DNA from: Alectoria sarmentosa
Taxonomy: Eukaryota; Ascomycota; Lecanoromycetes; Lecanorales; Parmeliaceae
DNA length: 64,000 nucleotides
Assembly (NCBI GenBank): GCA_009733775.1
Contig: WOGZ01000018.1
Location: 71,120 to 135,119, forward strand
Reading direction: 5' to 3'
Made by a program: the position numbers and the translations under genes. This document shows, piece by piece, positions 42,597 through 53,849 of the stretch; position 1 is the first letter of the stretch; each line of letters starts with the position of its first letter. Below the pieces are notes generated by a model. That model was not told the origin of the DNA and ran no database searches. It saw nothing but the letters and a program-made list of their open reading frames with translations.

Positions 42597-43816
42597 ATGG
42601 ATACCAAGCTCGTCATCCATTGCGTTGGCCTGGAAGGACTTACTATCACGGTCTCCGGCGCCGATCACAGTATACCTTTGACGACAGAGGTGCTTCGAGT
42701 AATCACGCTCCTCGGAAGCGTTGAATATACTGTCCCCCAGCTCCCTATTACCTACGATACGACAAAACTCAATGGGAATCTTACCATCTCCGATACTTCG
42801 GGGAAGGCCCTTTACCGTTGGAGATCACATGCAGCCGCGCAGCCGCCGCCGACTGAGCCTCGACAGTCCGGAAGCCAGCCTACCAGCAATCATGAATGGG
42901 AAAGGCACTCCCCATCCATTTCAGCTCCACCATCATATCGGACAGCTGAGACAACTCTGACTTCACGCTGTAGCACAGCTTTGAATGGGCTTGATTCTTA
43001 TCAGGATGTCTCTTCGGACGCAGAGGCCATGGCAGAAGATTCAAATGGTATATTACTAGCTTCATTCCTTTTACAAGGCTTGCTGACTTTTGTTTAGAAC
43101 CTCATCGACTTCGTTCAAGAGATGTATCCAAAGTGAATTATCTCGAGTCCAGTCTGTCAAGATCTAGTACCAGCATTACCGAGGACCATTCTACCTCATC
43201 CTCTCCGGTGCGGAGACCGAAGAGGAAACCTCAGCGGAAGTCCAAGGGCAATTTCTACATATCAAAAGACAGCGATACGGAGCCTTCGGGACCAGATACA
43301 CTTCTAGTCAGGAAGCGGAGATCTTCACTGAGAACCAAGGTTGCCACTAAAAGCGACAGCGGTTCGGACAGGTTGGAGTCAGACATCGCTCCACCCAGGA
43401 AGCAGAGATCCAAGCGGAGGGAAAGGACCAGGCTCGAAGACTCGAGTGAAAGAGAGCCAGAAACCCCAGTGTCGGACATAACCAGTACCCGAAAGATCTT
43501 TCTCCTTCACCTGATTGACCGCTTATTAAGAGAGAATGACGAAGACTCCGAACCCTTTGCCAAACCTGTTGACGCTGTCGAAGAGGAGATTCCAACTTAC
43601 CACAAAGTGATCAAGCGAGCTATGGATCTACGCACGTTGAAAGAGAACCTCGGCAAAGGAGTTTACTCTGCTGTGGAGGACTTCGAGGCAGACTTCAACC
43701 TCATTATAGAAAATTCAATACGGTTCAACGGCTTGACGCATGAAGTCTCTCAGAGTGGGTTACGCCTTTTGAATGTATTCAACGCCCTAATGGCCTTGCT
43801 CCCCGGTCGCAATTGA
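42597..43816 (+). CDS. bromodomain protein
   Basis: Two exons, 42597-43047 and 43098-43816, 389 residues. The N-terminal 80 residues (KLVIHCVGLEGLTITVSGAD, TYDTTKLNGNLTISDTSGKA) look like a small folded domain I do not recognise. Then comes a Ser/Arg/Lys-rich middle (RRPKRKPQRKSKG, KRRERTRLEDSSERE). The C-terminal bromodomain, about 275-385, has the ZA-loop and helix motifs EDSEPFAKPVDAVEEEIP, YHKVIKRAMDLRTLKENLGK, VYSAVEDFEADFNLIIENSI and RFNG, with the acetyl-lysine-binding Asn in FNG. It should read acetylated histones in the nucleus. It differs from BET proteins (single domain, no ET) and is of unknown complex. A diverged 190-bp duplication lies just upstream. Confidence 0.85.
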
Positions 43817-44826
43817 TGTCGCATCATTGGCTAAGCAGCTGATTGGGACGTGGCAATATTTTCATCCTGAAAGCTAGAGTCTTGGCAGAGCGACCTCCTC
43901 ATCCCTAGTAGGTGCGGCTTTGAATAGTAATTCTGATCAGGGAATCGTGCGTTCGTCTATCTCCACTAAAATTGCGAGCGCAAGTCTAATGTTGACGTGG
44001 TGACGGAAGAAAACGCCAGGGAGCGGAGGAATTGCAGAGAAGGCATCTCTCACGCCTCGGGGTAACACACATATAGATCAATCGTTTTCTAAGCCTCCAG
44101 GTACCTCTGAATCTATTGCAACCTTTCTAGCCATTGACTTAGGTAGTCAAGCTGACCCCACGCTGCGCACGTTGAAATACTCGAGATATTCAACAGGCCG
44201 AGCTGCCCCCAGCCAAAAATAGCATCAAATCTAAGCGCCGACCACGCCAAGACGCTTACCGATCGGCAGCTAAAGGGTCTGCCCGCAACTCTGTTTCCAA
44301 CACGTCCCCCGAGCTCCTCCACTCACCTTCCAATATCGCGTCAAATATCAGTCTCTCTACGCGCTGGATGGCTTTTGAGTTTTGGAGTCTTCGGCTGGTC
44401 ATGAGACTGTCCAATGGTCATCTTCGTTAGGATGTGGCTGCCGTTGTTGATGTGTCTTAAGCTCTTAGCCCAGGAGCATGAAAGAGCTCCACCAATCGAT
44501 CAGATTATGCGCGAGCTATAACGAGACCTCTCAATCGATGCATGCCAAGGATCACCATCCACTACATCCAGCATACACTGGGCGTCTAGCTATCACCTCG
44601 CTGCATTAGTACTTGTGCATCATTTGCGGAGAGGGGGGTACATAGATGTCGTCCTGCATGGAGACTCGATATATTTAGGTCCCCCATGATGGATTACCTC
44701 CCCTCTAATATATGACCTCGGACTTCTTCGAAACGAGTTTCGAATTGTCTTTCTCATTCTCGTGGTTCTTCTTATTTGACGGTGTTGCTGGCCAGCCAAC
44801 ATCAACCCTTCTTTTAAATATTCGTC
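43817..44826. other. 1 kb gene-free spacer
   Basis: No supported gene on either strand. Confidence 0.5.
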
Positions 44827-45628
44827 ATGCCTTTCGGAGTCACGAACTCTTCTGCAGACCGAAAGCCCCAGATGACTTCTAATACATCGCCGACCTTCTC
44901 TACTCTTGGCCGAAGTCCAAGCATTGGTCCACCAGCCTACACAACAGATGATCTCCTTGCAGCGAGATACCACAAATTTTCCAAATGGGTTCATCTCATG
45001 CGAGTGGCTATCGCAGCAATCACTTTTATAGCCTCGATCGCCATAATCGCCTGTGTCGGCGCTTCCTTACGGGCCTACGCGATTTCTCGTCTTGAGCCTG
45101 AATGGATATTACCTCTCTGGCCTTTGAACGTCGACTTGCGGCCCAGCCATGCAATCTTAGGATGCGGCATCGCTGTGGCACTTTTGAGTCTTGCATATCT
45201 CGCTGTTGCTTTCGTCCCCATGGTATGTCGTACCGTTGCCATCACCGCCGTTCAACATACTAACACCTATCGTATAGCGACAAAGACTCCACAATACAAA
45301 CCTCGTGTCTACCGTTCTCTCTTTCCTCTGCCTCTGCGCTGCCCTCTTTACCATCATCTTCGCCTCGGTCGTCAACAGCAACTTAGCCTACAACACTTAC
45401 TCAGGGACTCTCAACTCATGGACTTGCAGATGGTATGGCTTTGATAGCGTTGCACCTTCGAATTTTACGAAGATCTGTAACGATGGGATGGCGGCTTTGG
45501 ACTTGGTCATAGTCCTGGTTTTAATTGAGGTACTGGCTGTGGGAGCTACGGCTTGGGGATGGTGGGTGGAGATGAGGTTGAAGAAAGGCGGCGTGGACGG
45601 AGCCAAGAGCGAGGTTGAGCTGGTGTGA
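44827..45628 (+). CDS. four-helix membrane protein (MARVEL/tetraspan-like)
   Basis: Two exons, 44827-45222 and 45278-45628, 248 residues. A 55-residue Ser/Thr/Pro-rich cytoplasmic tail precedes four hydrophobic segments: VHLMRVAIAAITFIASIAII, HAILGCGIAVALLSLAYLAV, VLSFLCLCAALFTIIFASVV and LDLVIVLVLIEVLAVGATAW. The third loop has SWTCRWYGF and APSNFTKICNDG, giving a Cys pair and an Asn-glycosylation site on the outer face. The tail ends in charged residues. The topology resembles MARVEL-type membrane-organising proteins, but no signature allows a firm family call. Confidence 0.75.
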
Positions 45629-46143
45629 ATGATCGCCTGCGAAATGGTTTGATGTTGGTGGGACGAGCGGCGAGAGATGTGTATGCACATTAAAGCTGCT
45701 TAGCTGGGCTGTGGTAGTAGTGGTGGAGTTTGGGATGCGGTTATGATGGTTCAACGGCCTTCTTGTAGAAACTGAATGCTGGATTATGCGACTGTGAATA
45801 GCATATCTACTGGGCGATGTTCATGGAACACTCCCCTGTCGCATTTTATGCTTTCGTCATTTCCTTCAACAACGACGCCTTGTCGAGGCGTTCAGACTCC
45901 AGCCGGGTCTTCTGCCCAATTCCATCTACCATAAACATCAATTCCCTGAAGCCCACTTTGACCTGCTCTTTCGTACTTCTGCAGCTTTGAAACGTCTATT
46001 CTTTCATTACTCTCCCAATATTTGACTAGGTTCCACCCTCAACGGTTACGGAACAAATTGCTATCTCTCCGCACTAGCGTGCCATCCCGCAACTCCTCCT
46101 ATCCAAGCAGGATTCCCCGCCAGTCCTTCCCACCACAACGACA
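45629..46143. other. short spacer
   Basis: 3' flank and promoter region of SWC5; no gene seen. Confidence 0.5.
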
Positions 46144-47315
46144 ATGCCACCAGCCCTTCCAACCCCCGAAGAAGACGCCTACAACTCCGCATCTGACTCC
46201 GATTTCGATGCTTCCCTCTCCCCATCCTCAGGCGATGAAAGCGGGGCTAGCGATGCAGCTAAGAAAGACAGAAAGCGAAAAACAGACGCGGATGGAGATG
46301 TGGATATGGCAAGTGGGGATGAGAGGATCGTGGCACAGGGGCGGAAGAAGAGGCGGCGGAAGGGGAAGGGAAAGGGTAAAGAGGAGGCTGGGGATGGGAC
46401 TGGGGAGGTAGGGGTGGAGGGCGAGGATGAAGAGGAGGGGGGAGTGGGGATTAGGGTCAGGTTGAGGAGTGGGAGAGGAGGGTATGTCGCTTTCCACGTT
46501 TCATGCTCTGGCGCCGTGCCAGTGGCCTTGAGAGACTTACAAGTCGGGGCCGAGCGGTTGGCTAAAACGCATTCGTCTACAGAGGTGATGAATCTAAGAA
46601 AGCTCTGCCCAACTCCTCAGGCGCAACAATTGATATCGACTCGGTCTGGGCACGCCTGAACAATCCTCAAGTCTCAAGACCGGTCATGGACCCCCAGAAA
46701 GCTACAGATGCAATATCGAATGCAGAAAATATACCGCCCTCTTCAGAAGCTGCTTCAAAAGCCACACTACTCCCATCTCTCCAAGTCTCAAGTCCCGAAC
46801 CAACAATCACAATACCGCACACTTATACCTTCGCTGGCCAAAAACACACCTCTACCAAAATCGTCCCCGTCTCGTCCAAAGAAGCCCAAGCGTACCTAGC
46901 TTCCAAAGACAAATACTCAACTACCACAACTGGTCCAGTTCTACGCCGTCCCCTACTACGAAAGGGGCTGCTAGATCCCAATCCGCAGTGCTTGATCAAG
47001 GGTGTAGCCCGTTCTCCTCGCTCGGACCTGCCCACCAGCATCGGTGGTCAAGGTACGAAGCATCTGAATGCTGCCACGAAGGCTAAGGTGTGGGAGGTTG
47101 GGAAGAAGAAAGAGGTGAAACTAAATACGGTCGAGAAGAGCAAGCTGGATTGGGAGGCAGAAGTTGAGAGGCAAGGGTTACGGGAGGAGTTGGAGAAGGC
47201 GGAGAAGAGTGGAGGGAGCTATTTGGGCAGGATGGAATTTCTGGGGAGGGGAGATCAAATGAGAGAGGAAGAGGCAAAGAAGGCGAGATTGAAGGAGATG
47301 GGAATTGCTGGTTGA
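46144..47315 (+). CDS. SWC5: SWR1 chromatin-remodelling complex subunit Swc5 (BCNT-C domain)
   Basis: Two exons, 46144-46481 and 46583-47315, joined in phase (RGGGDESKKAL), 356 residues. The N-terminal half is highly charged and disordered: acidic DED patches flank a basic cluster (GRKKRRRKGKGKGKEE). A short motif IDIDSVWARLN follows intron 1. The C-terminal BCNT domain is clear: KLNTVEKSKLDWEAEVERQG, REELEKAEKSGGSYLGRMEF and LGRGDQMR. Swc5 binds H2A-H2B and is required for SWR1-driven H2A.Z exchange. The acidic N-terminus fits histone binding. Size is near the fungal norm. The 101-bp intron is longer than most here. Confidence 0.93.
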
Positions 47316-49136
47316 CGTTCAGGGCCATTAGTAAAGAGCGTTCGAACCGCCTTGATATGGATCTACATGAGCAGGAGTCTCTGATTATCCTGCATTTGAT
47401 ACCCCAATGATTCATAGAATTACTCAAGAGAAAATCTGCTACGCGCAATGAATATGACACATCTTCAGTGTCAACATTGCTGTAGAGCCGAAGTCAAGTG
47501 GCTGTGAGCGAGAAGAAACAATCGAGACATCGGTAGAACAGCAGTCTCTTAGTAACCGAACGTTCTTAAATCCGCAAGGATGCGAAATGGCTAGTTTCCA
47601 GAAAAGAAACGGCAAGTGCCGATACATGAGCGTGGATGAGGCACGTTAAACACTTTGACCATTGACATTCGCAAGACAGTCATTCTTTGGTGTTGTATTG
47701 CTAATCAGCCGTCATACCATAAGTCCGAGGGAATTCATTTGTACCGACCCTTCTTTTGTGGGGTGGGGAGATTAGGCTGAGGCCAGTATCAGTCATGCTG
47801 TGGATAAGTGAATGGGCACAACAGAGGTAGAAGTGACGGCCACAGTGCTAGACCACCTGGACTGGAAGATCCTGAGATGAGACGGGGCCATCTAAGCTTG
47901 CCTGCTAGCAGCTCAAAGGGAGCGTCCATAGCTTCTTCTGGGCACCCTGGGAACTTACAGCATCATCTAGCAGCTTCTCCAGCCCGGATTATATTTTGAA
48001 GCAGACTTGTGAGTCCCAGGAAACTGTCAAGATAGGAGGTTGGCTTTTAGTTGACTCTGTCTATCAAACGTCAGAGTAGGTGACCTGACACCAACAACTC
48101 CTGGGAGGCCCTGTGGTGCATGAAGCGAGCGTTCTTACTTTGTATGCTTCGACGTTGTGGTTCTTTTAAGGTTCATAACACGGCCTGTGAACAATTTCCA
48201 TCAAGTCTCTTTCTGGATCTGCCAGGCGTCCCTTCCGTGCTAGCTGTGGCTACCGTCCATGCCTTCCACGTCAGCATTTTCCATTGGTACATCAGGCAGG
48301 AACATTGACGCCACGACTCTTCCTCTGTGTGGTTTCTCAACTGCAGGATTTCTTCCTTAGACAACTCTCATTAAGACCAAGCATCAATTTTCCGTTGTCA
48401 AATTCTTGCCCAGTGCACTCGTATCTACAACAGTCTATCATTCCACAAGTCGGACAAGAAGTTGCTGCTCCATTGAGAGCAAGGACGCCATTATAAACGA
48501 TACCAACTACCAGCAGTGGCAAGTAGCTCTAGGCTCATTGGACTGGAGAGTTGCTGACTGCATTGATGTCCATAAGAATCCAGACGCGGAACTGGTCAAG
48601 CTGCCATCTGAAGCTGCCATTCGCTGTGCAATAGTGACGGTCAACGTTAGCAACGAGAGCGACATGCTCATGGTGTTCTAGTTCTGGTGCGCTGACTGAC
48701 GGATTGGGCCCACATCGAAGATTAGCTATGCACTCCATTAGCGGTGATTGCATCTCTCCGTGGTGCTAGGCTATATTCAGAGTCTTGCAAACTTGAAGAT
48801 CGTTGAGCAGCTTCTTGCAGTTCCGACTTTACACAAGACTATTAGCGATCATGCCGCGAGCTTGAGCAGTACTCCCCTCAGCTGTTGTCAGTGCTGCCAG
48901 CTTGCTCCGTCAAGGTTCGATTGATCCAGCACACCAGAAGGAATCGGTTGTTGCCCATCATAGCTACAGACACCTCAGCAAGCTTTGATAAGCCCTTAGG
49001 AGATCGCGGTCCCGCTCCTTGCTTCCGACACTGAGTCAAATCATAGCGTAATAGTCCCGGTGAAGGAGTTCTTCTGACTCAAGATCATCTAGTTGCAGGC
49101 TGAGTGCCCAGTATTTGCATTGCGAAGTGTCACAAC
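47316..49136. other. 1.8 kb gene-free spacer
   Basis: Short frames only, none starting at ATG with a believable composition over more than 60 codons. A B-box-like GGTTCGATTGA at 48914 has no matching A-box or stem, so no tRNA is called. Confidence 0.5.
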
Positions 49137-50256
49137 ATGGTCTCTCGTGGATTTGGCAGACTTAGGGGTGGCTCGGCGAAGAAGGATAAATTCACCAACA
49201 CTCCGACTTCTCTTCCTCATCCAACCACTCTCATCAACTCTGCCGTGAGCAGAAAAGGGACTTTAGCTCACAGATTTTCAGCTGGCGACCTTGCTCCGCC
49301 AAGTAAGCCGTCTGGCCTTGATCAGGCTTTGAAGCTCATCCACCCTCGAAATTCGAAACTACCAAAAGCTACGCTCAAAATTGCACCTTCTGGAGCCATT
49401 GTTTTCAACCCGATTCGGTCTCAGAAGTCCTCAGGGTCCTCAAAGTTGCCAGGTAAATCTTCCATTCTAAGTACATCGGTCTGAGAAAGTTGATGAGCGA
49501 GCACAGCCGAGATTCTGGCGGTACAACCTACAGACTCAAGTCTCGTGAGACCTCATTCAACACCTTTGCAAGACCATGTAAGAGCCACCGCATGACTTCG
49601 CAGCTTGCAGTACATGCTAAAATCAGTAGCACATCCAAGATATAGCCAGCTCGCTACGATCAAGTTCGTTCGATTCTATTCGATCCGTGCAGTCAAGCGT
49701 CCCACGAGTTCGCGTAACCGAGTATGAAAGACAAAGAAGGTACACCTTTCTAGGCCGCCATCCACCACCGATCCAACGAAGATCAGCTTCACTAGCACAG
49801 ATTCTTGAAGATCAGCCTTCTACACAATCCTCACCGCGTCAGGCTCTATTCCTCGGCGGCCCTACCAATCGTCCACGGCCAGGCTACATCAAAGTACCCC
49901 GTTTCGTTCCGTTGGAAATTCGCCTAAATCATTCCGTCGCAATGGACATCAGTCCTGCTTGTCTTCTCTGTGACCAGTCCCACAATGCTGAAGGGTCTCA
50001 CGTCGTTCCTTGTGAACAATGCGGTCAGCGCTTTAGCTTGGATTCTTCCCGCTCAACTCGCGGTGGTTCTGAGGTACCTACTCTTAGAACCAATTTTCTG
50101 GACGAGGAAGAAACCCTTCCCAGTTCAGATAGCATGGGCGTCATACAGGCCGTTGGGAACAAGTTCAAGGCTGTATTTGGTAAGGAGAAGGAGAACAAGG
50201 GCCATGAGACGGTGAAAGCCGCCCCTTATAATGGTTTGTCCACTCAATTTGCTTGA
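49137..50256 (+). CDS. hypothetical protein with a C4-type zinc-binding motif
   Basis: Three exons, 49137-49452, 49507-49577 and 49693-50256, fit in phase and give 316 residues. The 71-bp middle exon (EILAVQPTDSSLVRPHSTPL) is supported only by frame and splice sites. The N-terminal third is basic and Ser/Pro-rich (MVSRGFGRLRGGSAKKDKF, KATLKIAPSGAIVFNPIRS). After VRVTEYERQRRYTFLGRHPP and GYIKVPRFVPLEIRLN comes CLLCDQSHNAEGSHVVPCEQ continuing CGQRF, two CxxC knuckles 14 residues apart that could bind zinc. The rest is disordered, with KAVFGKEKENKGHE near the end. No family is recognised. If the second intron is wrong, two shorter genes would remain. Confidence 0.55.
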
Positions 50257-50605
50257 AAATTGGCATATTTCAACTGACGCTTGATACTAGGATAGTGCCG
50301 CTATTTGCGGCAGGAACGCGGGTCTGTAGAGGTCAAATGCTTCGCTCTAGTCTATGACCATTCACATGCTTGTGATTCACGTTTATATGCCAAATGCTGT
50401 GGGTGCTATTGGTCCGAGTACCTCAGTATTATAACACTAGCTTTTCACTACCGGACGCGTTTCTCAACTCGTTACTGGATTCCCATCACATGCTCCCAAT
50501 ATGCGGTAACGTACCGAGACAACAGGCATACAAGAAGTAAGCAAATCATGACCCATTTCAACGTTCAATTCATTAACATCACGTCGTGCCAATTACCATC
50601 TCTCA
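50257..50605. other. convergent spacer
   Basis: 3' flanks of two converging genes. Confidence 0.5.
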
Positions 50606-52456
50606 TCAAAACTTTTCAACCCATCCTCGAGCCTTGCGCCTCACAATCAAGTCTTTCCACACAGGATTCTTTTGCTTCACCCCAAGCTTCTCCGACTGTT
50701 CCACACTCATGCGGCCATTGTCCATGTGCACCCATCGCACATCGAGATGCTTGATGCCCATCTCCTCCGTCTCCAACATGGTTACCCCCAGTAACCCTTG
50801 CGCTTCTGATTCTTTCATATCCTTTCCAATGTCCATGGCTTGGTCGAACGTGAGGGTTCCGTTCCACAATGCCTTCCACCTTGGATCGTATTTCTGAAGG
50901 GTTTCATCTTCTGGTACCGGCCAATCCGGTGCCACGTCTTTGACCCTTGTATCCCTGGTCTCGCGTATCGAGTATCCGAGCATCTTCCAAACATGCAAGA
51001 AATCCTTGATCTCATGATTTACATCCATCTTACTGTCAAGTAACAACGTCCATCTCTCATCGTAAATACCCAGGCCCATTTCTTGTGCAGCTTTCATGGA
51101 CTTTCTCTCGTTCTTACCACCCTTTTCGGTAATGCCATACCTGAAGTGCGTTCTGGTGTAATGAGCCTTTAAATTGTCTAGACGAGCTTGGATCTCACGA
51201 CGCTCGTTAGTCTTGGGATCTTTGCACCCGTGAAATGCGCACGGGAGCATGATGACATCCCCTCCTCGGTGTTTGGAATCCTCATGTCTTCGCAGATGCT
51301 CCGGGCGGTTGCACGCATAGGGGCAACGCCCACACCGGTGGGGTTTGTCTTTATCGATTTTGTACGCAGTTCCTTGCCTCTGCTTCTGCCTCCTGCTGCG
51401 GCTCTTGAACGTCGGAGAGGCTGCATGACTGCTTTCCAGATCGTCATCGGATGAAGGCGAGAGGGTATATATTTTGAGCGGACTGTTTCGTGATCTTTTC
51501 AAACTGTGCGATGAGTCTTTGCGAGGTTGCCTGATGGGAAGATATGAACGTCTTGCTGTCGGAGCATTTGATACCATGAAGCCATCAGCAAATTCTACTG
51601 CGGTGTCGCATTCTCCTGGGCTCAATTCGAATGGTGGTTCCAGCGAAGGAGGGTTAGGGCTGGAGCTGTCCGCGGAGTTGTACGCTGCCGCATTGGGTTG
51701 TGAGACCCCACGTTCGAAAATCGTAGGCTGCGTGTCGCCGAAAAGGGGCTGACCGGATTCGAAGGTATGAGAATTTGGGGCAGCCATCGGAATGCTGAAG
51801 TCTGCTCCAAGACCACGGCCCCAAACTGTCAATTCGTCAATGTGCGCAGGTTGCGCCGCCCTCTCATGGAATGACAAAGCATCATTTTGGGGACCATGGC
51901 TCTGCCATTGCCTCGGTGGTGCCCTTCCGGTATAGCCGTCGATTACCATGGTAAATTCGCCTCCTGGTGTACAGACTGCCGCACCGTCGGTAATTAACGA
52001 TGCTGCATCTATACTGGCAATATATGACCCAGGAGAGGATTCCTGTAAGGGGCATTGATCAGTGGCTGCAGCCCTCTTCGGCCTTTGGCGACGATTTGAC
52101 CGGCTTGAAAAGTAACACTGCTGACTCTCTGGTAACAGCATAGACTGACGGCGCGAACTAGATGCTGACGAGCCCGGGGTGAGTTGAGACGGGGTCCCAA
52201 GACCCGAAAATGACAAGAATGAGGATGCTGATGAGCCTGAGAAGTAGGTACTCCTGTTTTCGGATAGGGCAAAAGATTCACGGCGAGGTGTAATACCTGT
52301 CGGCGATGGTTCCGGCGTCATGAATTCCAGTTGTGTGGTACCGTAACGTTTATCTGTGCATTGCGGATTAACGCACTCCGCTACGTTGGCGAGGCTGCCG
52401 TATGCTCTCTTGCTGCCATTGAGACTGAAGTCATCATCGAGCTCCAGGAGAGACAT
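50606..52456 (-). CDS. C2H2 zinc-finger protein, probable transcription factor
   Basis: One exon, 616 residues from the first in-frame ATG (MSLLELDDDFSLNGSKRAYG); the frame is open about 30 codons further up but without ATG. Residues 1-350 are Ser/Pro/Gln-rich. A basic stretch (KSRSRRQKQRQG) precedes a first finger at about 373-397, CGRCPYACNRPEHLRRHEDS followed by KH. A second, longer finger-like unit at about 404-445 has CAFHGC and HYTRTH. The C-terminal 170 residues form a conserved-looking helical region with repeats of WK/WTLLL/WKALW, about 40 residues apart (ERWTLLLDS, RWKALWNG, VRWVHMDNG, VWKDLIVRR). The fingers indicate nuclear DNA binding; the targets are unknown. Confidence 0.85.
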   Translation of the reverse strand: MSLLELDDDFSLNGSKRAYGSLANVAECVNPQCTDKRYGTTQLEFMTPEPSPTGITPRRESFALSENRSTYFSGSSASSFLSFSGLGTPSQLTPGSSASSSRRQSMLLPESQQCYFSSRSNRRQRPKRAAATDQCPLQESSPGSYIASIDAASLITDGAAVCTPGGEFTMVIDGYTGRAPPRQWQSHGPQNDALSFHERAAQPAHIDELTVWGRGLGADFSIPMAAPNSHTFESGQPLFGDTQPTIFERGVSQPNAAAYNSADSSSPNPPSLEPPFELSPGECDTAVEFADGFMVSNAPTARRSYLPIRQPRKDSSHSLKRSRNSPLKIYTLSPSSDDDLESSHAASPTFKSRSRRQKQRQGTAYKIDKDKPHRCGRCPYACNRPEHLRRHEDSKHRGGDVIMLPCAFHGCKDPKTNERREIQARLDNLKAHYTRTHFRYGITEKGGKNERKSMKAAQEMGLGIYDERWTLLLDSKMDVNHEIKDFLHVWKMLGYSIRETRDTRVKDVAPDWPVPEDETLQKYDPRWKALWNGTLTFDQAMDIGKDMKESEAQGLLGVTMLETEEMGIKHLDVRWVHMDNGRMSVEQSEKLGVKQKNPVWKDLIVRRKARGWVEKF

Positions 52457-53849
52457 TGGATCTATAAACGGGATCAGCAGGTCACCAAATACCCTCCAGG
52501 AGCTTCCTCGACCTACCAAACATCGTTTCCGAAAGTGGAGTGGCAAGCATTTCGAGGAAATGGGCAGTATTCAGGGTGCAAAAGAATGATGCTACACAAG
52601 GAGGGACTTTTCCGATCCTTATAGGCTTCAAGGATCCCAAAATATTTGAGAGGCGCGAGTAAGGCGGTAGAGCAGCATTCCAATGTCTGAGTGAGCAGCT
52701 ACCCTGGACCCTGGCGAACAGTGGTTGTTTCCGAGAAACAGCTTGTGCGGGCCTTACTCATTGCAAGAACTGGTACGTACTACAAAGTAGTGTGGGGTGA
52801 CTACTGACTTTTGGTGGGACAGCACTACAGTGAAAAGATGGTCAAGTGCGTAGGACGTACTACAACTTACTGTCGATTGGTCGATTGTGAGCAATCTCCT
52901 AGGAGTACCCCAACTCTTTCGTGCATTGCATTGGTGCCCGCAGGGCCCGAGGTACGGACCGATTTTGAGGCGGTACATTATCAGCTGGTCTACTACGGCT
53001 CCACTCTGCGACTTGCTGTCAGGATACTAGGGCTAGTCAGATCTGAGTGTACTCTTGTCACAATAATCGTGGAATTCTGCCAAGAAATTGGAATGAGTCT
53101 GATAATCCCAAAGCTCTCGAGTGCAGGAAGCGTTGCGCTCGAGCCAATGATCCCATCTACCAGATCTCTACTAGCCGCATGTATGCAGGGCATTCCCCAC
53201 ATAATACGAAACATCCCACCCCTCAGGAATGTGGAGCTCCGAGAACGGACCACTCACGGGCAATATGGGCGAAAATCATCGCGGGGCCTGGCATAAGCTC
53301 CATGTAAGAGCTCGGCCAAAGTTGCCAGCTTGGCTCGAAGGGTCACGAATGGCATTCTTAAGATGCAAATTTTAGCAGAGCCTTTTTGAGCCCCCACTGC
53401 TAAGGGATCTACCACCTGCATGATCCTGCAGTAACCCTGTTAGCCGCTATAGTGACTTTCCAGACTACCGGTATAGCTCTACGCATTCCTACTCTTCTCA
53501 TCGGATCGGACAGCCGTTGAAGTAGTCTGAACCCGCAGACACTCTGGCAAGTGAAGCGAGCGGTGGCGGTGCTCTGCTGTCTGGTGGCAGGCGGATGTTA
53601 GACTATTGAGACACTGCCTGCGGGGCATTGCCTGGCAGGATCCGTGTTTCTCCGGTAATGGGCTTAATGATGGGTGAGTTGGTTGTGCTGGCAGACTTTT
53701 GCAGCATGTGTAGTATTTGTCTAATCGTCTCAACTGCAGGCACTGCCGGGCGCATCTATCTGTTGGGAAAAAGGTCCGTGATTTTTGGTAGCGAGTATCA
53801 CGGCATTGTCTCTTCGCAGAGATCAGCTTGAGGCGTCGTACAGGCTCCG
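52457..53849. other. 1.4 kb without a firm gene
   Basis: A 161-codon plus-strand frame at 52811-53296 and an overlapping 86-codon frame at 53047-53307 have weak coding appearance but no start context, motif or partner exons. Both are left uncalled. Confidence 0.4.

Noticed and set aside
48914..48924. GGTTCGATTGA, close to a tRNA B-box
   Set aside because: No T-stem pairing of flanks, no A-box 30-60 bp upstream and no acceptor stem.
52811..53307. Overlapping frames of 161 and 86 codons
   Set aside because: Neither has a convincing start, a shared protein pattern or splice sites. Possible old relic, but too weak to call.
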